Shown here: one piece after another, positions 10,748-23,285 of the stretch
Layout: the number at the start of each line of letters is the position of its first letter
How positions within the stretch are numbered: position 1 is the stretch's first letter
Origin: Megascapheus bottae
Lineage: Eukaryota > Chordata > Mammalia > Rodentia > Geomyidae
Assembly: GCA_024803745.1 (NCBI GenBank)
Contig: JANJXV010000016.1
Coordinates: forward strand, 44,026,025 to 44,090,024
Reading direction: 5' to 3'
Length of the DNA stretch: 64,000 bases
Notes under the pieces: generated by a model
What the model was told of the DNA's origin: nothing
The model's input: only the letters and a program-made list of their open reading frames with translations
Databases searched by the model: none
Translations under genes and position numbers: made by a program

Positions 10748-13045
10748 ATGTATTGTATTTATAAACTTATTTATTGACTAGCAGACTTTGTACAACTACT
10801 TAAAGATAATAAAAAATATGTTTATTGTATTGAATGTTAACACTAAATGATAACAACACAGCACATAAGTAGTACATTTTAATCAATTACATAGAGAACT
10901 TTAGCATTCAAAACACTAGAGTCCAGGCATGAACATAGAAGGCATTTGCAGCTGTCGCCAATATTGAAAAGCTATACTAGAGTGTGTAGTTTTTGTTCAC
11001 CCATGTATGAGCTAGGAAAGCGTTCGGGAATTCTCATCCCCTAGCTGGTGCTTTGAAGAGCTCATCTCACAACATAGTTAGATAAGGAGATTTTTAACCC
11101 ACATTCATGAAGGACAAATTCCAGGGTGAGGGGTGCATTGGCCAGCCCTGAGACAAGGCCTCTCCCTCATTGACTTCCTGTCATTTCTGCACCCACCCCC
11201 AGGGGCTCTTTTTGCTTCTGCATTAAATCAAACCACAGTTTGTAGGTTCAGAGATGGATATAGCACCCCCTGTTAACCCATTTCAGTTTTTGCTACCCCG
11301 AGTTAGCCAAAGTTCAAAATTATTAGGTGGAATATGCCAGAAATAAATGACTCATAAGTTTTATAAACCACTTACGATAGCATCTTGTTGCAACGATAGT
11401 TTCTGTTAGCTATCTTTGTAAGTCACATCTTGTGTCTAATTCATAACGTAAACTGAAGTGTAGGGATGGCGGCATGGGGGAGCAATGTCTCTCGTAGGAT
11501 CTGAATTTACCTGTGGGTTCAGCTGTCCACTTTGCTTCCCTCCTGACATATGTACCTGGCTGCACCTGCTTTGGGTTTACACATGGAAAAAGCCAAATAT
11601 CCTAAATGGCTTGTAGCATCACCTTGCTGGGTGGGCAAGCAGTCTTCCCTTTGGTTACATCTACTGCTCAGAACACAAGGTGTACTTGAATTTGTACTAT
11701 AGGCATAACCTAATGAAAGACCAATATTGAAAGGAACCAGTTGCCTGATGTCCATTTCAATCCACGGCATCTGATATAGCTAGTTTACAATAATCAAGTG
11801 TTCCTAGAACTATTAGGAGAAATGTTATTATTTAATTACCATAAAACCTTCTGGGACAGACATAAAACATGATTTAGGTGGGTGACCAGTGTGGGTGGGT
11901 GGGGGTCAAAGGGAGACTGAAAACATCGCATCCACTTGAAACATGAAGTAGGAATGGAGAAGAGATCAAATCGTGAACAAGCCAGCGATAATGACAGACG
12001 AAATGCTAGAATAAAATAAATGAGTAAGTTTTACAATGAGGCTGAAATGACGGCAGAGCCGTAAAGGGCAGACTCTTCAGTTTAAATGCTGCTTTTCAGA
12101 ACCTGCAAGGAAGAAGTCACAGGAAAATCTTTGGTCTGACTTCCCAGAAGACGGCATTGCCCTTCGGGTGAGTCAGATTTGTTGAGCAGGCGGTCTGACT
12201 AGAAGAGGTAACCGGTGAAAAGGGTGCCTGGACTGGGGTAGTAACCCAGCCGTAGGCATAGAGTTAGCGTTCATTATTAAGGGGGAAATGGAAAGTGTTG
12301 AGTAGACAGGGCTGCACTGCCGCTGACTTACAGCATGTGGTGGGGAACGCATGTCGTGAGGCGTCTTCGTCCCATGGTGCCTTGGGCTCCTGCTCAAGCA
12401 CGTTTTCCCACCACGCCCTGGGCATCCACTCAACCAATGCAAAGATCCAGGGTTGCACATGCAGAGGCCTCAGGCCGTCAGCGCCAAGCCTGGGGAGGAG
12501 GTGTGTGAGGAGCCCTGAGCTATGACAACGCCCTCTGCCCTCCGAGAAGACCCCGCTGGACTCCTCTTGGGGTCCCTCTCTTCAGAGACTCCCTACTTTC
12601 CTTTCCCTTTGGATAAACTTGCTCTGTGGGTTTAGAAGACAATGCATTACCAAGGCGATTTGATTTTGCAACTTCAGGTCAGGGTGAAGTGCGGAGGGGT
12701 TCCAGTTCCCTTCGTCAGGGAGTGCCTACATTGGTCCCCACCCCATGTTTGGCTCCCGCTTGCCCTCCCCCTCACTACCAGGATTTCTGTCACCGTGGGA
12801 CCTTATTCAGTGAGCGACTGGTTATCGAAACTCCATGCAAGAACCGTGCGTCGTGTCTTTTGAAAGGCCACAAAAGAAAGATGGCTGTTTAAATGGTCAG
12901 AGGCGCAGGACCTCCCTCGAGGTTGACAGTGCCACCGCAGACAGCGGTTCTCACATGGCCCGTCTCCCCACACGCTCGCCCTCCCACGCTTCAGAACACC
13001 TCCAGTGAAGTGACTCACGTCCAGTCCATCGCTTTGCTTTTCCTT
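10748..13045. other. Single-copy DNA, nothing confirmed
   Basis: No SINE or LINE was recognised. The stretch 12500-12640 ends with CCTTTGGATAAACTTGCTC, which resembles the poly(A)-signal region of a class I LTR, but I could not find matching LTR ends. No supported exon was found. Confidence 0.4.
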
Positions 13046-13105
13046 TTGGTACTGGACATTAAACCCAGGATCCCGGGCATGCTGAGCAACCGTGCTGTTG
13101 TGTGA
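13046..13105 (-). mobile_element. ID-like SINE fragment, antisense
   Basis: On the minus strand this is a degraded tRNA-Ala-derived ID-like monomer. The plus strand shows GGTACTGGACATTAAACCC (B-box side) followed by GGATCCCGGGCATGCTGAGC. The A-box end is eroded. It appears to be a solitary, old fragment without a Geo half. Confidence 0.5.
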
Positions 13106-14924
13106 GTCCCCGTCACCTCTGGCTGTCACCATGGAAGCTCCTTCCGCCTCTGCCATGCATGTGTGTGAGTTTAAGTCCAGCACATGGTCTGGGCTTTGAG
13201 CAAACCAACCCTTTACTGATTTTACAGGATAAAAGCAAAACAAAACAAACAAAATCCTTAAGGTATTATTTACTTGGAACAATATAGATGATTTAAGTGA
13301 GATAAATTTAAAACATGGAAGGACTATTGTAAGTATTGACTTATGCGGATCCCCATCTTTGAGGATGCGTCATGCCCTTGGCGTGGACCTCTGAGGTGTC
13401 TTGGAAAAGCATGGGTGGAGGCAGAGCCCAGGGGCGCCGTGAGAAGCTGAGCTTTGTGGTCCGTCCGTCTTCGGCTGAGCCTCACACCCCCTTCCTTCCT
13501 CCATCTGCACAGTGGGTTCCAAAGCTTAAACCAGGCGATCAAAAGCAGTCCGGGAACAACTGTCTAGTGCTTTATGAAATGGAAGCAACAGCGTCCCAAC
13601 CAAGCCACACCTGCTGGACACCAGGTCCTGAGCATGAACTGAGGGGCCACAGCGGCCATTCACCAGCTCTGCCGACTTTGTGAAGAGAGGGCACAAAGAG
13701 TGATGGCAGCGTCTAGCCTGTCCAGCATGGATGAGGCTTCCCTGCAACAACTCGCTGGCCCCACGGACAGCAGCCCTGTGTGATGAACTGTGACCCCTGA
13801 CCTCTGGGAAGGGCCAGTGGCGATTAGGAGAACTACAGTGACACCTCGTAATGATGCGGCAGTCATCCCAGTCCTGACCCAAAGAATACAATCTGAAACT
13901 AGCAGGCAACTAATTGCTTTTTAATTTAAAGCAATTAGAAGGGTGCTACCAAACACTGTTTGTAAAGGAGGTGGTATCTAGTATCACGAAGAGAGCGATT
14001 CAGGAAACACAGGCTTGGCATTGTGATTGCAAATGAACTCTGCACATGGCTTGCACTGAGGGGTCTAGAAATGGAGGGTGGAAAAGGTACGCCTGCCCAC
14101 GGTGGCGCGTGGCCGTGATCACATCTCTCTCATTTTCACAGATGAATCCTTTGAGTTTTCTTCCAAGTAACTGAGTGCTTCCTCCTGACCAAAATGACAA
14201 GTCAAAGCCATGCACGGGGTCTTGAAACCAAGGGGAAAGACTGTGCTCTTGATTAGCAATTAAGATTTTAAAAACCCCACTAATGTGTTTTTGCTTCTGT
14301 TCACCTATTCTCCTTTTCCCTCTCCTCTCCCTTCTTTCTTGCAGTCTTCTTGCATTCAATATTTACTCACTATTTACATACCATGGGATGGGAATAGAAA
14401 TGCACAACAGGACTCCCATATTTCTAAATATAACACAAAACCATAAGAAAGGAGAAGCACCAGATTTATTATGTGTTTTTCAGAGGCTTTCAGAAATCCT
14501 TTCTGTGGTATATATCAAGGAAAATATATAAGAGCACTGGGACCTGTGGAATCTGAGGCTCTCCCTAAACTGGTAAAGAAAGTAACTTCATTCGGGGCTG
14601 GAATACATTTAAATCTTTCAAGTTGAAAAACATCTGTTCCCCAGATAATAGGAAATAACATCAAGGTCTGCATCTGGGATTTGGTGCACAAGATAGGGAA
14701 TAGGTATGCTTAAGAAATAGAAGAGTACCCACATCTGTAAATATTAGTATATTAATGGTTCTAAATATACATTCACATTACAACACTGAGGCTTGAACTG
14801 GATTGCTTTGCTTGTGTTTGAAAGGCTGGAAAGCAGTAGGCCCCACATTCTGGGCTAGACTCGTGGAGCTCGGGGGATGAGTGAGATGTGTCCCCTACTT
14901 CAAGAGGCTTGTGGTTGAGAGACA
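13106..14924. other. Single-copy DNA, nothing recognised
   Basis: No repeat, RNA gene or exon was recognised. Pyrimidine-rich DNA at 14300-14345 (CTTTTCCCTCTCCTCTCCC) precedes an AT-rich stretch. It resembles an acceptor tract but has no supported exon after it. Confidence 0.4.
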
Positions 14925-14982
14925 TGGGAGCGGGCTGGGGGGGGCGGGGGAAGGAGGGAGAGATGGAGGGAGAGATGTCATC
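14925..14982 (+). repeat. G-rich tract with quadruplex potential
   Basis: The plus strand has closely spaced G runs: GGGCTGGGGGGGGCGGGGG, then GGAGGGAGAG repeats. Four or more runs of at least three G lie within a short span, which meets the usual pattern for intramolecular G-quadruplex formation. No gene start was identified next to it. Confidence 0.6.
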
Positions 14983-15926
14983 CTCTCACACTACAAGAGA
15001 ACAGACCTGAGAAAGTGAAGGATCTCAATTGCCTGGCAGCAAAGATGGCTCTGGATTGGGCCTGAGAAGATGAGTTAGTATTTCAAAAGGTGAAGAAGGG
15101 AAGCTAAACCAACAGGCATGAGGAAAAGAGGAGACAGGCCTCAGAGAGCTGCCCAGGCGTGTGCCAGGTGGACAGGGAGATGGGAAGGATCCACCAAAGT
15201 CAATTCAGCGTTGGAGCATGGCTGAGGGGAGGGAGGGGGAGCCCAGACAAGAAGTCCAGGCCAGCGTGGCCCGCCTCGGCTGGACCTCTGCCTGCTGATG
15301 GTTGCGAGATGTCCTCGCGTGGAGACACTGCAGCCAGGCTGCACAGGACCCACGCCCAGGCCTGGGGTGGACTGGGGTTAGGCCTGGTCCCCTGGGGGTG
15401 CTCCAGACAGGAGACAGGGCATCTCCATGCAGCTGGGAGCTGTTCTCTCCACACGGGACAACAGCACACCTCACCCAGGAAACTATGCCAGCTCCCTAAC
15501 AACCATCCTCGTCCTTTCCTGTGGCCAGAAAGCAGCGTTTCACAGCGTTTTTGGAGCTACGGCTGAGGGCAGCCGGTCCCTGAGAACGGGGCGCTGTCCC
15601 CACACAGCGGGCCTCGGTGTGGGCACGCCTCTCACCACCCCTCGCAGTGTCTCTGCCATCTGGAAACGTGCATCCGGAGCGGTCCTTTCATCTCTGACGA
15701 CGGGGAAATTACCTGGAGTTTAGTGCGGATTTCCTGAGTCTAACGGCCATGTCAAGAAAACCTCACACTTGTCTCCTCCTCGTGGGCAGAAGTTGACAAG
15801 AGCATGAACAATGCCCAGTTTGTTTTCTTACATTCAGCCTCCTCAATCGCAGAGGCCTAACAGAGATAAATAAGAAAACAATATGCATGCTTGCTAGGTA
15901 GGGAAAACTAACAGATTATGATGGTA
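14983..15926. other. Single-copy, GC-richer DNA, no gene seen
   Basis: The interval 15150-15720 is relatively GC-rich and open in several frames on both strands (up to 135 codons). No domain is recognisable, and overlap of long frames on both strands is what GC-rich non-coding DNA gives. Confidence 0.4.
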
Positions 15927-15959
15927 AGAGATGATTACATCATGCATTGCCATAGCAAC
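15927..15959. promoter_or_regulatory. RFX X-box next to a bZIP-like dyad
   Basis: ATTGCCATAGCAAC at 15946-15959 matches the palindromic X-box bound by RFX factors (GTTGCTATGGCAAC) at 13 of 14 positions when read on the minus strand. Immediately before it is the dyad TGATTACATCA within GATGATTACATCATGCAT (about 15930-15947), which resembles a bZIP or ATF-type site. The clustering suggests an enhancer or distal promoter element. Binding is inference from motif match. Confidence 0.4.
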
Positions 15960-16560
15960 TAAACTTATAAGCTAACAATTATGTTAGCTGAAGTTATTTG
16001 AAATAGCTTTCTTGATAGTTGATATACAAGCTCGGTGAAAAGATGCGACAGATAAATAGAAAGATTTGTTCTTTCAATTGAGGTTTCATTCACTGTTTGT
16101 CTCTGTCCCTGATTTTCTCCCATTATACTCGCAGCTCCTTTGGAGGAAAGAAATATCCCATTGTCTCTTTGATGGAATAAAAGCAATGCTTCAACCTTTC
16201 TCTCTACCTTTTGCTGTTTGAGAAGAGCTCTACCATTATTTACTTTGCTCAAAAGAAGTAGAGCACGCTCTCAGAGGTACTGCACAGGTAACAATAGGAA
16301 AAATACCACGGGGAAGAATTTCCCCGGAATGAAAAATAAAATGAAAATAAAGAGCCAATGAATGCCGCTACAAAGTTCACCATGGCTTTGAAGGCACAGG
16401 ATGGAAGAGGCTGAGTCTTATTCCCTGAGTAAGTTTCACTGCTTTTTTGTTTAAAAGTCAACATTATAAAGAAGCATAATAGGTTACATTTTTCTAGAAT
16501 TAGAATATTTTCATCCAAATGGACCTTACCAGTGTTTTGCTCCAATGTCCTTTAAATTTT
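15960..16560. promoter_or_regulatory. AT-rich block, possible conserved non-coding element
   Basis: This continues directly from the RFX site. The sequence is non-repetitive, with CAATTGAG, TTTGATGG and GGAATAAAAG motifs. The two minus-strand open stretches of 95-98 codons have no recognisable family. This is a texture-based inference. Confidence 0.18.
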
Positions 16561-19274
16561 TTAAAGAGTCATTTGCCCTCCAGACTGAAATACCCTACAA
16601 CACGGTGACCCGACAGACTTCCAGGGGCCAGTGAAACAAAGTCTTTCCCTTTCTACCTCTTTTTTCTCTTCTTTCTTCCTTTCTTTTTCAAGAAATGTGG
16701 AAAACATTAACGAAAATTGTGTTGGTCTGTACAATTTTATTCTGTTAAAGACAGGTTTTATGATACATTTAGCCTTTTAAATGACACTAATAGTCTCTGG
16801 GGACTCAGGGCTTTTCCTCTAGTGCAACAATTAAGTCCACTCTAATGCTATTTGGCGAAGTTGAAACAATTCAGTTACTGTATGTCTGCTTCTAGGTATG
16901 TACTGTAGGCCCAGAGGGAACCTCCAAAGTTACCTGAATAATAAAGTTTTAGCCAACTTTAGACATGTACCAAGCTGTTTGATGTTTCCACATTTCACTC
17001 CCTTATTTTTTTCTCACTTCTTACAGCAGGGAAATAGTAAGGCCTTCTGAGGGTATGCTGGTCGGAGGAGTGACTCTGTAATGAGCATTATTAATCACAA
17101 TTGTGTGCCTTTTTCTTCCCTGCCTGGAATTTGAAATGTGTTTCCCACTAGAACCAAGTAAGCCTTATTTCATTTATTTATTTTATTTTTAAGTCGAGTA
17201 AGTTTGAATAAAAATGTGAGTGCGAATAAAAAAAAAATCTGCCTGTCATTAAACTTGTGCCTTCTACTTCTCAGGTGAGAGCCTATTTTCATAGTTTGGA
17301 GGTCTGTTCAGAACATATACTTCTACTTGGCTCAATTATGAAGCTCAGTCACAATCAAATTATTACTGACTGAGAAATAAGGGAGCGAGAGGAAGTAATT
17401 TAGTGAATTCCAGATCTATACATTTGGCTTAGCTCACATGTTCAAGTAAATGTTTAGCCATTGGGGAAAAAAGCAGAAGTGCAGTGAAATGACCACCTCA
17501 ACAAAAGGCCCATGTCCCAGGATCCCTTTGATTAGAGTCTGATCTGTCCATTTGCCTTTGTAACACAATTGTTGCCAAAAACTGTCTCCACTTTTTCGTG
17601 CCCCTAGTCTCCTTCCCTTTCCCTTCCTCTGCCCTCGAGTTTTTATTAATGTGGCCATGTGCTCCCCTGGTTTTCCACAGGAAAATAAAGTTTCTTAACA
17701 GAGCATCAGATTCCCCGGTGTCTATCCATCTTCTTGGTTCTGGTCTTGGATTCCAGAAGAGACGTCAAGAGGACGTAAGAGGAACCAACCACCAGACCAT
17801 TTAGCAAGACAAGGCCGTGCCTGGCAAACAGCACTACCCCAGTGGAGATCAGAACAAACTTATTTTTACAGGTTCAGCTTTATTACCCCATCACCGTATT
17901 TATTTCAAAGTGTAAGAGCATCCTGATACTGCGACCTCCCTGCAGTCCTCAGAGGCACTGAGGGCTCCCGGCAAGGCCTGCCTGGACGCTGCTCCACCAT
18001 GGTGAGCCACTGTGATCTCGGCATGTGGTGTTGGCGTCCCTCTTCAAGGAGGCAGTAAAGTCTCCAGGGGACGAGGCCAGGGCCACTGGTGCTCACACAC
18101 TCATGTCAGGAATTTCAGGATGACAGTCACATCCAGTGTGTCATGTCCCAGTGAATGCAGCGCAGTGGAGGAAAAGCAAGATGTGAACGTGAATAGCCAC
18201 GACTCTCCGTGAAAGTCTGAACGGTGACAAGACATGGAGAAGCCAAGAGAGAACATGGGTAGATGTGTATTTTTATAGGAGGCAATGAAGTTTTTCTTTA
18301 GTGTTTGGATTAAACAATTTCAGGATGCAACGTGCCTCTGTGATAGAAGTAAAGAATGCACAAAGCTCCTGTTAAAGAAACCGTGACTCCTTCAGCAATT
18401 TCTCAGACTCTAAGCTGCTATCCATGATTTTACTGTTTGAAGCAAGAGAGTTGTAAAGACAAATGAAAATGTCTTGAAATAACCTTAAAGTAGTCAGCAA
18501 GGCAATAGATTTTTTAATGCAATGCATTTTGAAGTAATTAATTTTTCTGAAATGCTTTCAAATTGTCTGTGGGAATGCAATTTCTTTGGTAAATGCAAAG
18601 TAGTAAGTTTGAAACTTGTACTGCAACTTCAATATGGAAAGGCTAAATGTACATTTTCTTTCTTTCTCTCTGTAATTGGACCAAAAGAAAGTTTAGTGCC
18701 CAGGCTAATATATTATAAGAGAAGATAGGGATCAATACAATTTTCAGACTAAATAAGCTCTCACTCTTGTTTTTATTTCTTTTGCCTTTTACAAAACAAA
18801 ATGACTCCAGTGTTTCTGTCCACATTTTTAACACAGCCAATAATCTCTAACCAAGACAGAGGAGGTCAAAAATGCCAGTGGCTTCCTAAATACTTAACAG
18901 GGAAAAGAACATGAAAATATCACTCACATTACACTTTTTAGTTTTGCATCTTAATCAAGCATTTTATCTGCACATTTAAGATTAGTAGCATTATTAACAT
19001 ATTTACCAAATATTTGATAAATACGATAGGTCAGATGTCATACATAATTATAAGAATTAATCTAAATAACATCTGTGATTTCTAAAAAAGGAAATACTAG
19101 GCCAGTTTGAAAAGCTTTATAATTTCAGGGAGGGGGGACAAAACTTTCTTATTCATAAGTTTTTAGTTAATGTTGCACTCAAGTTCTAAGTTTAACCATG
19201 AGCATGTTTAAAACAAACTCAAAATCAGAAGAATGCTGTTAAGGCAAAAATCTTTCACACCGTGAAGAATAATC
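16561..19274. other. 2.7 kb single-copy DNA, nothing firm
   Basis: The DNA is AT-rich and largely non-repetitive. About 19000-19080 carries a string resembling the antisense 'aacaaatatttattgagc' class of old MIR/L2-type repeats (CAAATATTTGATAAATACG ... AAGAATTAATCTAAATAA), too degraded for a firm call. No exon or RNA gene was recognised. Confidence 0.35.
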
Positions 19275-19311
19275 CATTATTATATTATCATATTATTATT
19301 ATTATTATTGT
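19275..19311. repeat. (ATT)n microsatellite, imperfect
   Basis: An interrupted ATT/TTA trinucleotide repeat runs for about 37 bp, with a perfect core of ATTATTATTATTATTATT near its right end. Confidence 0.85.
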
Positions 19312-19364
19312 TATCACTGTTGTTCAAGTTTCACAACCTGAAAGGGGTCCTTTCTGGTCCTGGT

Positions 19365-19435
19365 GAGGAGAGTGCAGACTCAGGAACACAGGATCTGAGT
19401 TCCATTCTGACCTTGCTTCTTTCTAGCTCAGCGAT
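19365..19435 (+). mobile_element. Possible MIR fragment
   Basis: The order GACTCAGGAACACAGG, TCTGAGTTCCATTCTGAC, TTCTTTCTAGCTC follows the central part of a MIR element (the 'ggattcaaatcc...cttactagctg' region) with many substitutions. This is recall of the consensus only, and a RepeatMasker run would decide. Confidence 0.35.
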
Positions 19436-19961
19436 GGGAGGTGAATTCACCCCCCGTGGGAGTCCTTTCCTGGATGTGATGCTAGGAAGTCCAGACGCCT
19501 CTCAGAATAGCCCCCCAATGCACAAAGGCACCCACCCGGTCACACCATCACTTAGTAGTCAAGCCTCTGTCCTTGCACTTGTGTTCACTGCTGAGGGTGC
19601 AAGAGGCAGAGAAGATGTGTGAGTGAAAGGGAGGGTGGCTAGACCGGGGGAGTAAGGGGTTGGAGGGCAACTTTTCACTTCTGAGGAACTTCAAAGCGAG
19701 GCCGGCCTCAGACACTGCTTTTCAAATCCAGTTGTCAGAAGTTCACGGGGCTCTGTTTTGTATTTATTTCAAGTGACACGTGTAGGCGTCCTTGAATTGT
19801 GTCGTGAAGGAAATGTGTGTGGTGACATGTCCGCACACAAGCCTGTCGCCTAGCCTCTTGGACTCTGATCTGGAAGAGGCTGTGTGCACGCAGGCCGCAT
19901 GGGGCGGTTTTCCTCTCTGGGAGTCAGCACCCTCTCCTGAAACCCATGTCAGAAGCTGGAT
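19436..19961. other. Single-copy DNA, nothing recognised
   Basis: No repeats or exons were recognised between the MIR-like string and the composite SINE. Confidence 0.4.
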
Positions 19962-20140
19962 GCCACCCAACTACCCAGGGGGCTGAGATCTGAGGATGGT
20001 GCTTCAAAGCCAGCCAGGGAAGGCAAGCCATGATGATTATCTCCAGTAAACGCCTCATAAAAGCTGGAAGTGGTGCTGTGGCTCACGTGGTAGAGCGGCC
20101 TAGAGAACCAAGAGTTCAAGCCCCAGGTCCAGAAAAAGAG
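19962..20140 (+). mobile_element. Composite SINE: B1-like head plus Geo tail, truncated
   Basis: The left part (CTACCCAGGGGGCTGAGATC, TTCAAAGCCAGCC, TGATTATCTCCAGTAAAC) matches the B1-like head and linker seen at 10515 and 27706. The right part (AAAGCTGGAAGTGGTGCTG, TAGAGCGGCC, AGAGTTCAAGCCCCAGG) is a Geo monomer with an internal deletion. The 5' end of the head is missing or eroded. Confidence 0.7.
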
Positions 20141-20943
20141 CGGTGTCAGCCAGGTTGTAATGATGGTGGAATAGGACTGTGGTGCCAACGGCGAGCACAA
20201 TGGTTACACTGCAAAGGGCAGTGGCTCCCGTGGACCTGCTGCTGGAAACGGCCTGTGTCCCCTGCCCACCCTGAGGAGGGAGGCTGGGTCCATGGCATCT
20301 CCATTTAACTTACAGATGCATAGCTCCTTCTGGAGAAATCTGGTTAGATGGCGGCTGCTATAGTTCTGAAAGCCAAAGTTTGTCTGCGCTGAGTGGCACT
20401 GAAACAGATGCAACGTGGAAGAAGTTCAAGGCTAGAAATGTGTATTTCCACGTCTCTGAGCAGGCAGTAATTATAAGCAGAAAACTACATCCAGGCAAGC
20501 CTTGGCCTTGCAGATATTTCAACTTTACTTTTGCAACACAGGCCACACATGTACAAGAACTCATGCTCAGTATTTGGTTCTCAGTCCAAAAGAAGCCACA
20601 GGGTTCTGCATACCTTTCCAAATGGAAACAAGCCAAGCAAGGAATAAAATGAAGAGTAAGCATTTATAATAGGCTCTGGTGATCTTGAACTACAATTTAA
20701 GTTTTTAGTAATAATAGGGATTAGTTTCGGGCCAGGAAACCTCGCTTGTGCACTGCGAGTACACACTTCACCACAAGTGTACAGAACCAATAACCCACGA
20801 GCCCAGTCACCTTCCTCAGACACCTGGAAGAGCGCCCTGCACCGCTCCGTGAACGCACCTGAGTAGGATCCACGCCACCTTTGACTCAGCCACACTGGAG
20901 TGCAGAAGCACCTGCTCACCTAGTGAATGCGTCCAAGTGTTGA
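20141..20943. other. Single-copy DNA, nothing recognised
   Basis: No repeat, RNA gene or exon was recognised. Frames of about 90-112 codons on opposite strands overlap one another and have no family similarity that I can see. Confidence 0.4.
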
Positions 20944-20962
20944 TTGAATTAATTAATTAATC
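20944..20962. promoter_or_regulatory. Tandem TAATTA palindrome (homeodomain-type sites)
   Basis: The string GAATTAATTAATTAATCA is a perfect TTAA-period palindrome with overlapping TAATTA cores, the usual site for paired-type and Antp-type homeodomains. It may simply be a short low-complexity repeat. Confidence 0.3.
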
Positions 20963-22679
20963 AGTGCATCAAAGATACATGAGAATGTTGCTTCATTCTC
21001 CTGTATGCCTCGTTACACATAAAATATTCATGTCTACTGTGGTCTCGGTTTCAAGCTAAGCTTTGACCTCTTGGGTAAATTCCATTAATGTGGTAGTGAA
21101 CCTGTGATCTGACGAGGCTGCAACTTCAGTGAAATTCATCACAGCTGCTAATTCCAGGCAAACGCGCAGCTCAGCTTTCCCTAGACATGGGAGAAGGGGT
21201 GAGGGGCCACAGTGGAATCTCTGGTCTTCCTGAGGAAAGCTCAGCGCTGTGGTAGGACTCTTGCCTTTAACCATCCATTTCCCCTAGGCCAGGTATCAGG
21301 CCTTAGGCAAAAAAAATGGACTCTTAACTTCCCAGCCCTTGTGCTGGCCCGTGGCCCACTGTGCTCAAGTCCCCCAGAAGACAAGCTTAGGTGGAAATGA
21401 AGACAAAAGGTGGAATCTCAATGCTGTGAGGATGGTTCAGGAATGGGCTAGGAACATCCTATGTCTCTGAAATACAGTCCAGAGAAGGAGAAAGGTGAAT
21501 ATATTTCTGTTTACAGCTTGGTGTCCATTTGATTCAACTGAAAATAAATGCCATGGTTACTGTCCCACTGGTCTTGCTTCATTCTCCTTTGGGGCCACAG
21601 TAATCCCCCGCCACATCACATATTAGAGAAGCTGGGTCAATGTGAACACCCACTTATCTCCAGCTTCACCCCTCCCCGGAGCTACAGGTTTTATGTTCCT
21701 TGCTGGTAACCTGCTCCAGAGGCCTCCTCTGGATCCCGTGGCTGGAACGGGGCTGCCCGGCGCTCTCTGAGCCAGATACACATGACAATGGAACACTGGT
21801 ATCTGGCTCAATAATTCTTGAGAGAAATTGAAGTCTTCAACTGGAAATCATGAGTTTTCTTTCACCCCCCGTAGTTCCATCAGGGTTCAGCCCTCAGTTT
21901 TCGTAGCGCGTGTTAGCCTGCTCAGGATCCTAGCATTGATGAGCTGACATTACTCCTTCAGACTTGGGTGATTCATACTTGTATGAAGGACCCTTTACTT
22001 TTTACCTTTTACCTTCAAATTGATATCGCGAGATTTGAGCCAAGGTTCTTACAGATAAAATAGAATTTGAGCATGCTTTTTTATTCTCTCACTGCCCTCC
22101 ATCGTTTGAGTTGCGATCATGTACATTTAACACAATAATATATTGGCACTCAAGTCTGCCATCTTGTTTATATGCACAGTTTGCTCACCTTATTTTTGTT
22201 TTTATTTTCCTCTTCCTACTCTCCTTTGGGTTAGCTGGATTTTTGTTTTCAACCTTCATTGACTCACCTAAAATGTTCTGGAGCAAAGCTCTTTGCATAA
22301 CATGTTCAGTGGCTACCCTGGCTGCTAGAGTCTATATACATAGCTTATCACCTTCCAACGGTGTCCACACTGACTTTGAAGATTAAAGTATAAAACACTC
22401 TTCTTTTAAGAAAACGATTCTGTCAAGTATTTTCTCTACACACATCAAAAGGCACATTAGCCAGTGCAGGTTTCCTTCAGCCATCACATGGATGTCAGAA
22501 AACGCAGGAGCAGGAAGTAGCGGTCTGTGGTGCAACCTTCCTAACGTATTTTTTCTCTCTGCCACATGTTTACCATCCAGATGCGGGTTTCTTTCCTTTA
22601 CCATGACTTTCCCTTTGAAGAAGAGTTTTAGGGAACTACTCTAGGATGTAGATCTACTGACAACAAATTCTTCATTTTC
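20963..22679. other. Single-copy DNA; right part may be L1 remnant
   Basis: Nothing was recognised in 20963-22080. The pyrimidine-rich, AT-rich stretch 22080-22679 might be an eroded continuation of the antisense L1 that begins at about 22680, but I could not match it confidently. Confidence 0.35.
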
Positions 22680-23285
22680 CTTTATCTGGACCTGTCTTCA
22701 CGTGTCTATTACTCTCAAAGACTTCTGTTGAATAAGGATTCTTGATTGACAATTGCATTCATCTAACACTGGAAGAAACAAATGGCCTGTTCCTTCCGAT
22801 CTCCACGTTGCTTCTAGGACTAAGCCCTCGTTTATGCTGTGTTCCCCTCACCTCACAATCAATGTGAGCACCACAGCCCTTACGTGAAGATCGCTCTGAC
22901 TTTAGTTTACACAGGTTTGACTCTTAACATACCCAGGCATGGATTTCTTCATATTTACATTGCTGATATTTGCTCAGCCTCTTGAATCTGTGACTTTAGG
23001 CATTTTACCAAATGGGAAGTTATTTCGAACAACTTTTTTTTTTTTTAACTTTCAACAACCTTTGAAGCCGTGCCTCTTTCTCTCCTAGGTCTTGGCACAA
23101 ATGGTGTATTCTTCAGTTCTACAGATTATTTTAGGTGCCATTTGCACTTTTGTTTACTAGTTTTTCTTCTCTCTGTGGTTCCTATTGGGTAATTTTAACT
23201 GCTTCATCTAATTCCATGATTCTTTCTTCCACCTCAGTCTTTCTTCTAGGTAGCCTACCCTATGAGGTTGATTTTTTGGCAAGGA
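22680..23285 (-). mobile_element. Ancient L1 3' end, antisense
   Basis: On the plus strand the order of landmarks is that of an antisense mammalian L1M 3' region. GGATTCTTGATTGACAATTG is near 22736. A 'gactttag...caggtttgactcttaaca...ggcatggatttcttcatattta' stretch is at 22900-22960. A 'cagcctcttgaatctgtgac' stretch is at 22975, and 'gggtaattttaactgcttcatctaattccatgattctttctt' is near 23190. It is heavily diverged, with no usable reading frame. The plus-strand open stretch at 23135-23623 is an artefact over this remnant. Confidence 0.65.

Noticed and set aside
12500..12640. Possible LTR 3' part with a GGATAAACTTGCTC string
   Set aside because: There is no matching TG...CA end, primer site or second LTR. 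The similarity is limited to one short poly(A)-signal-like string.
13425..13445. CTCF-like string CCCAGGGGCGCC
   Set aside because: Alignment to the CTCF core fails at several key positions on both strands.
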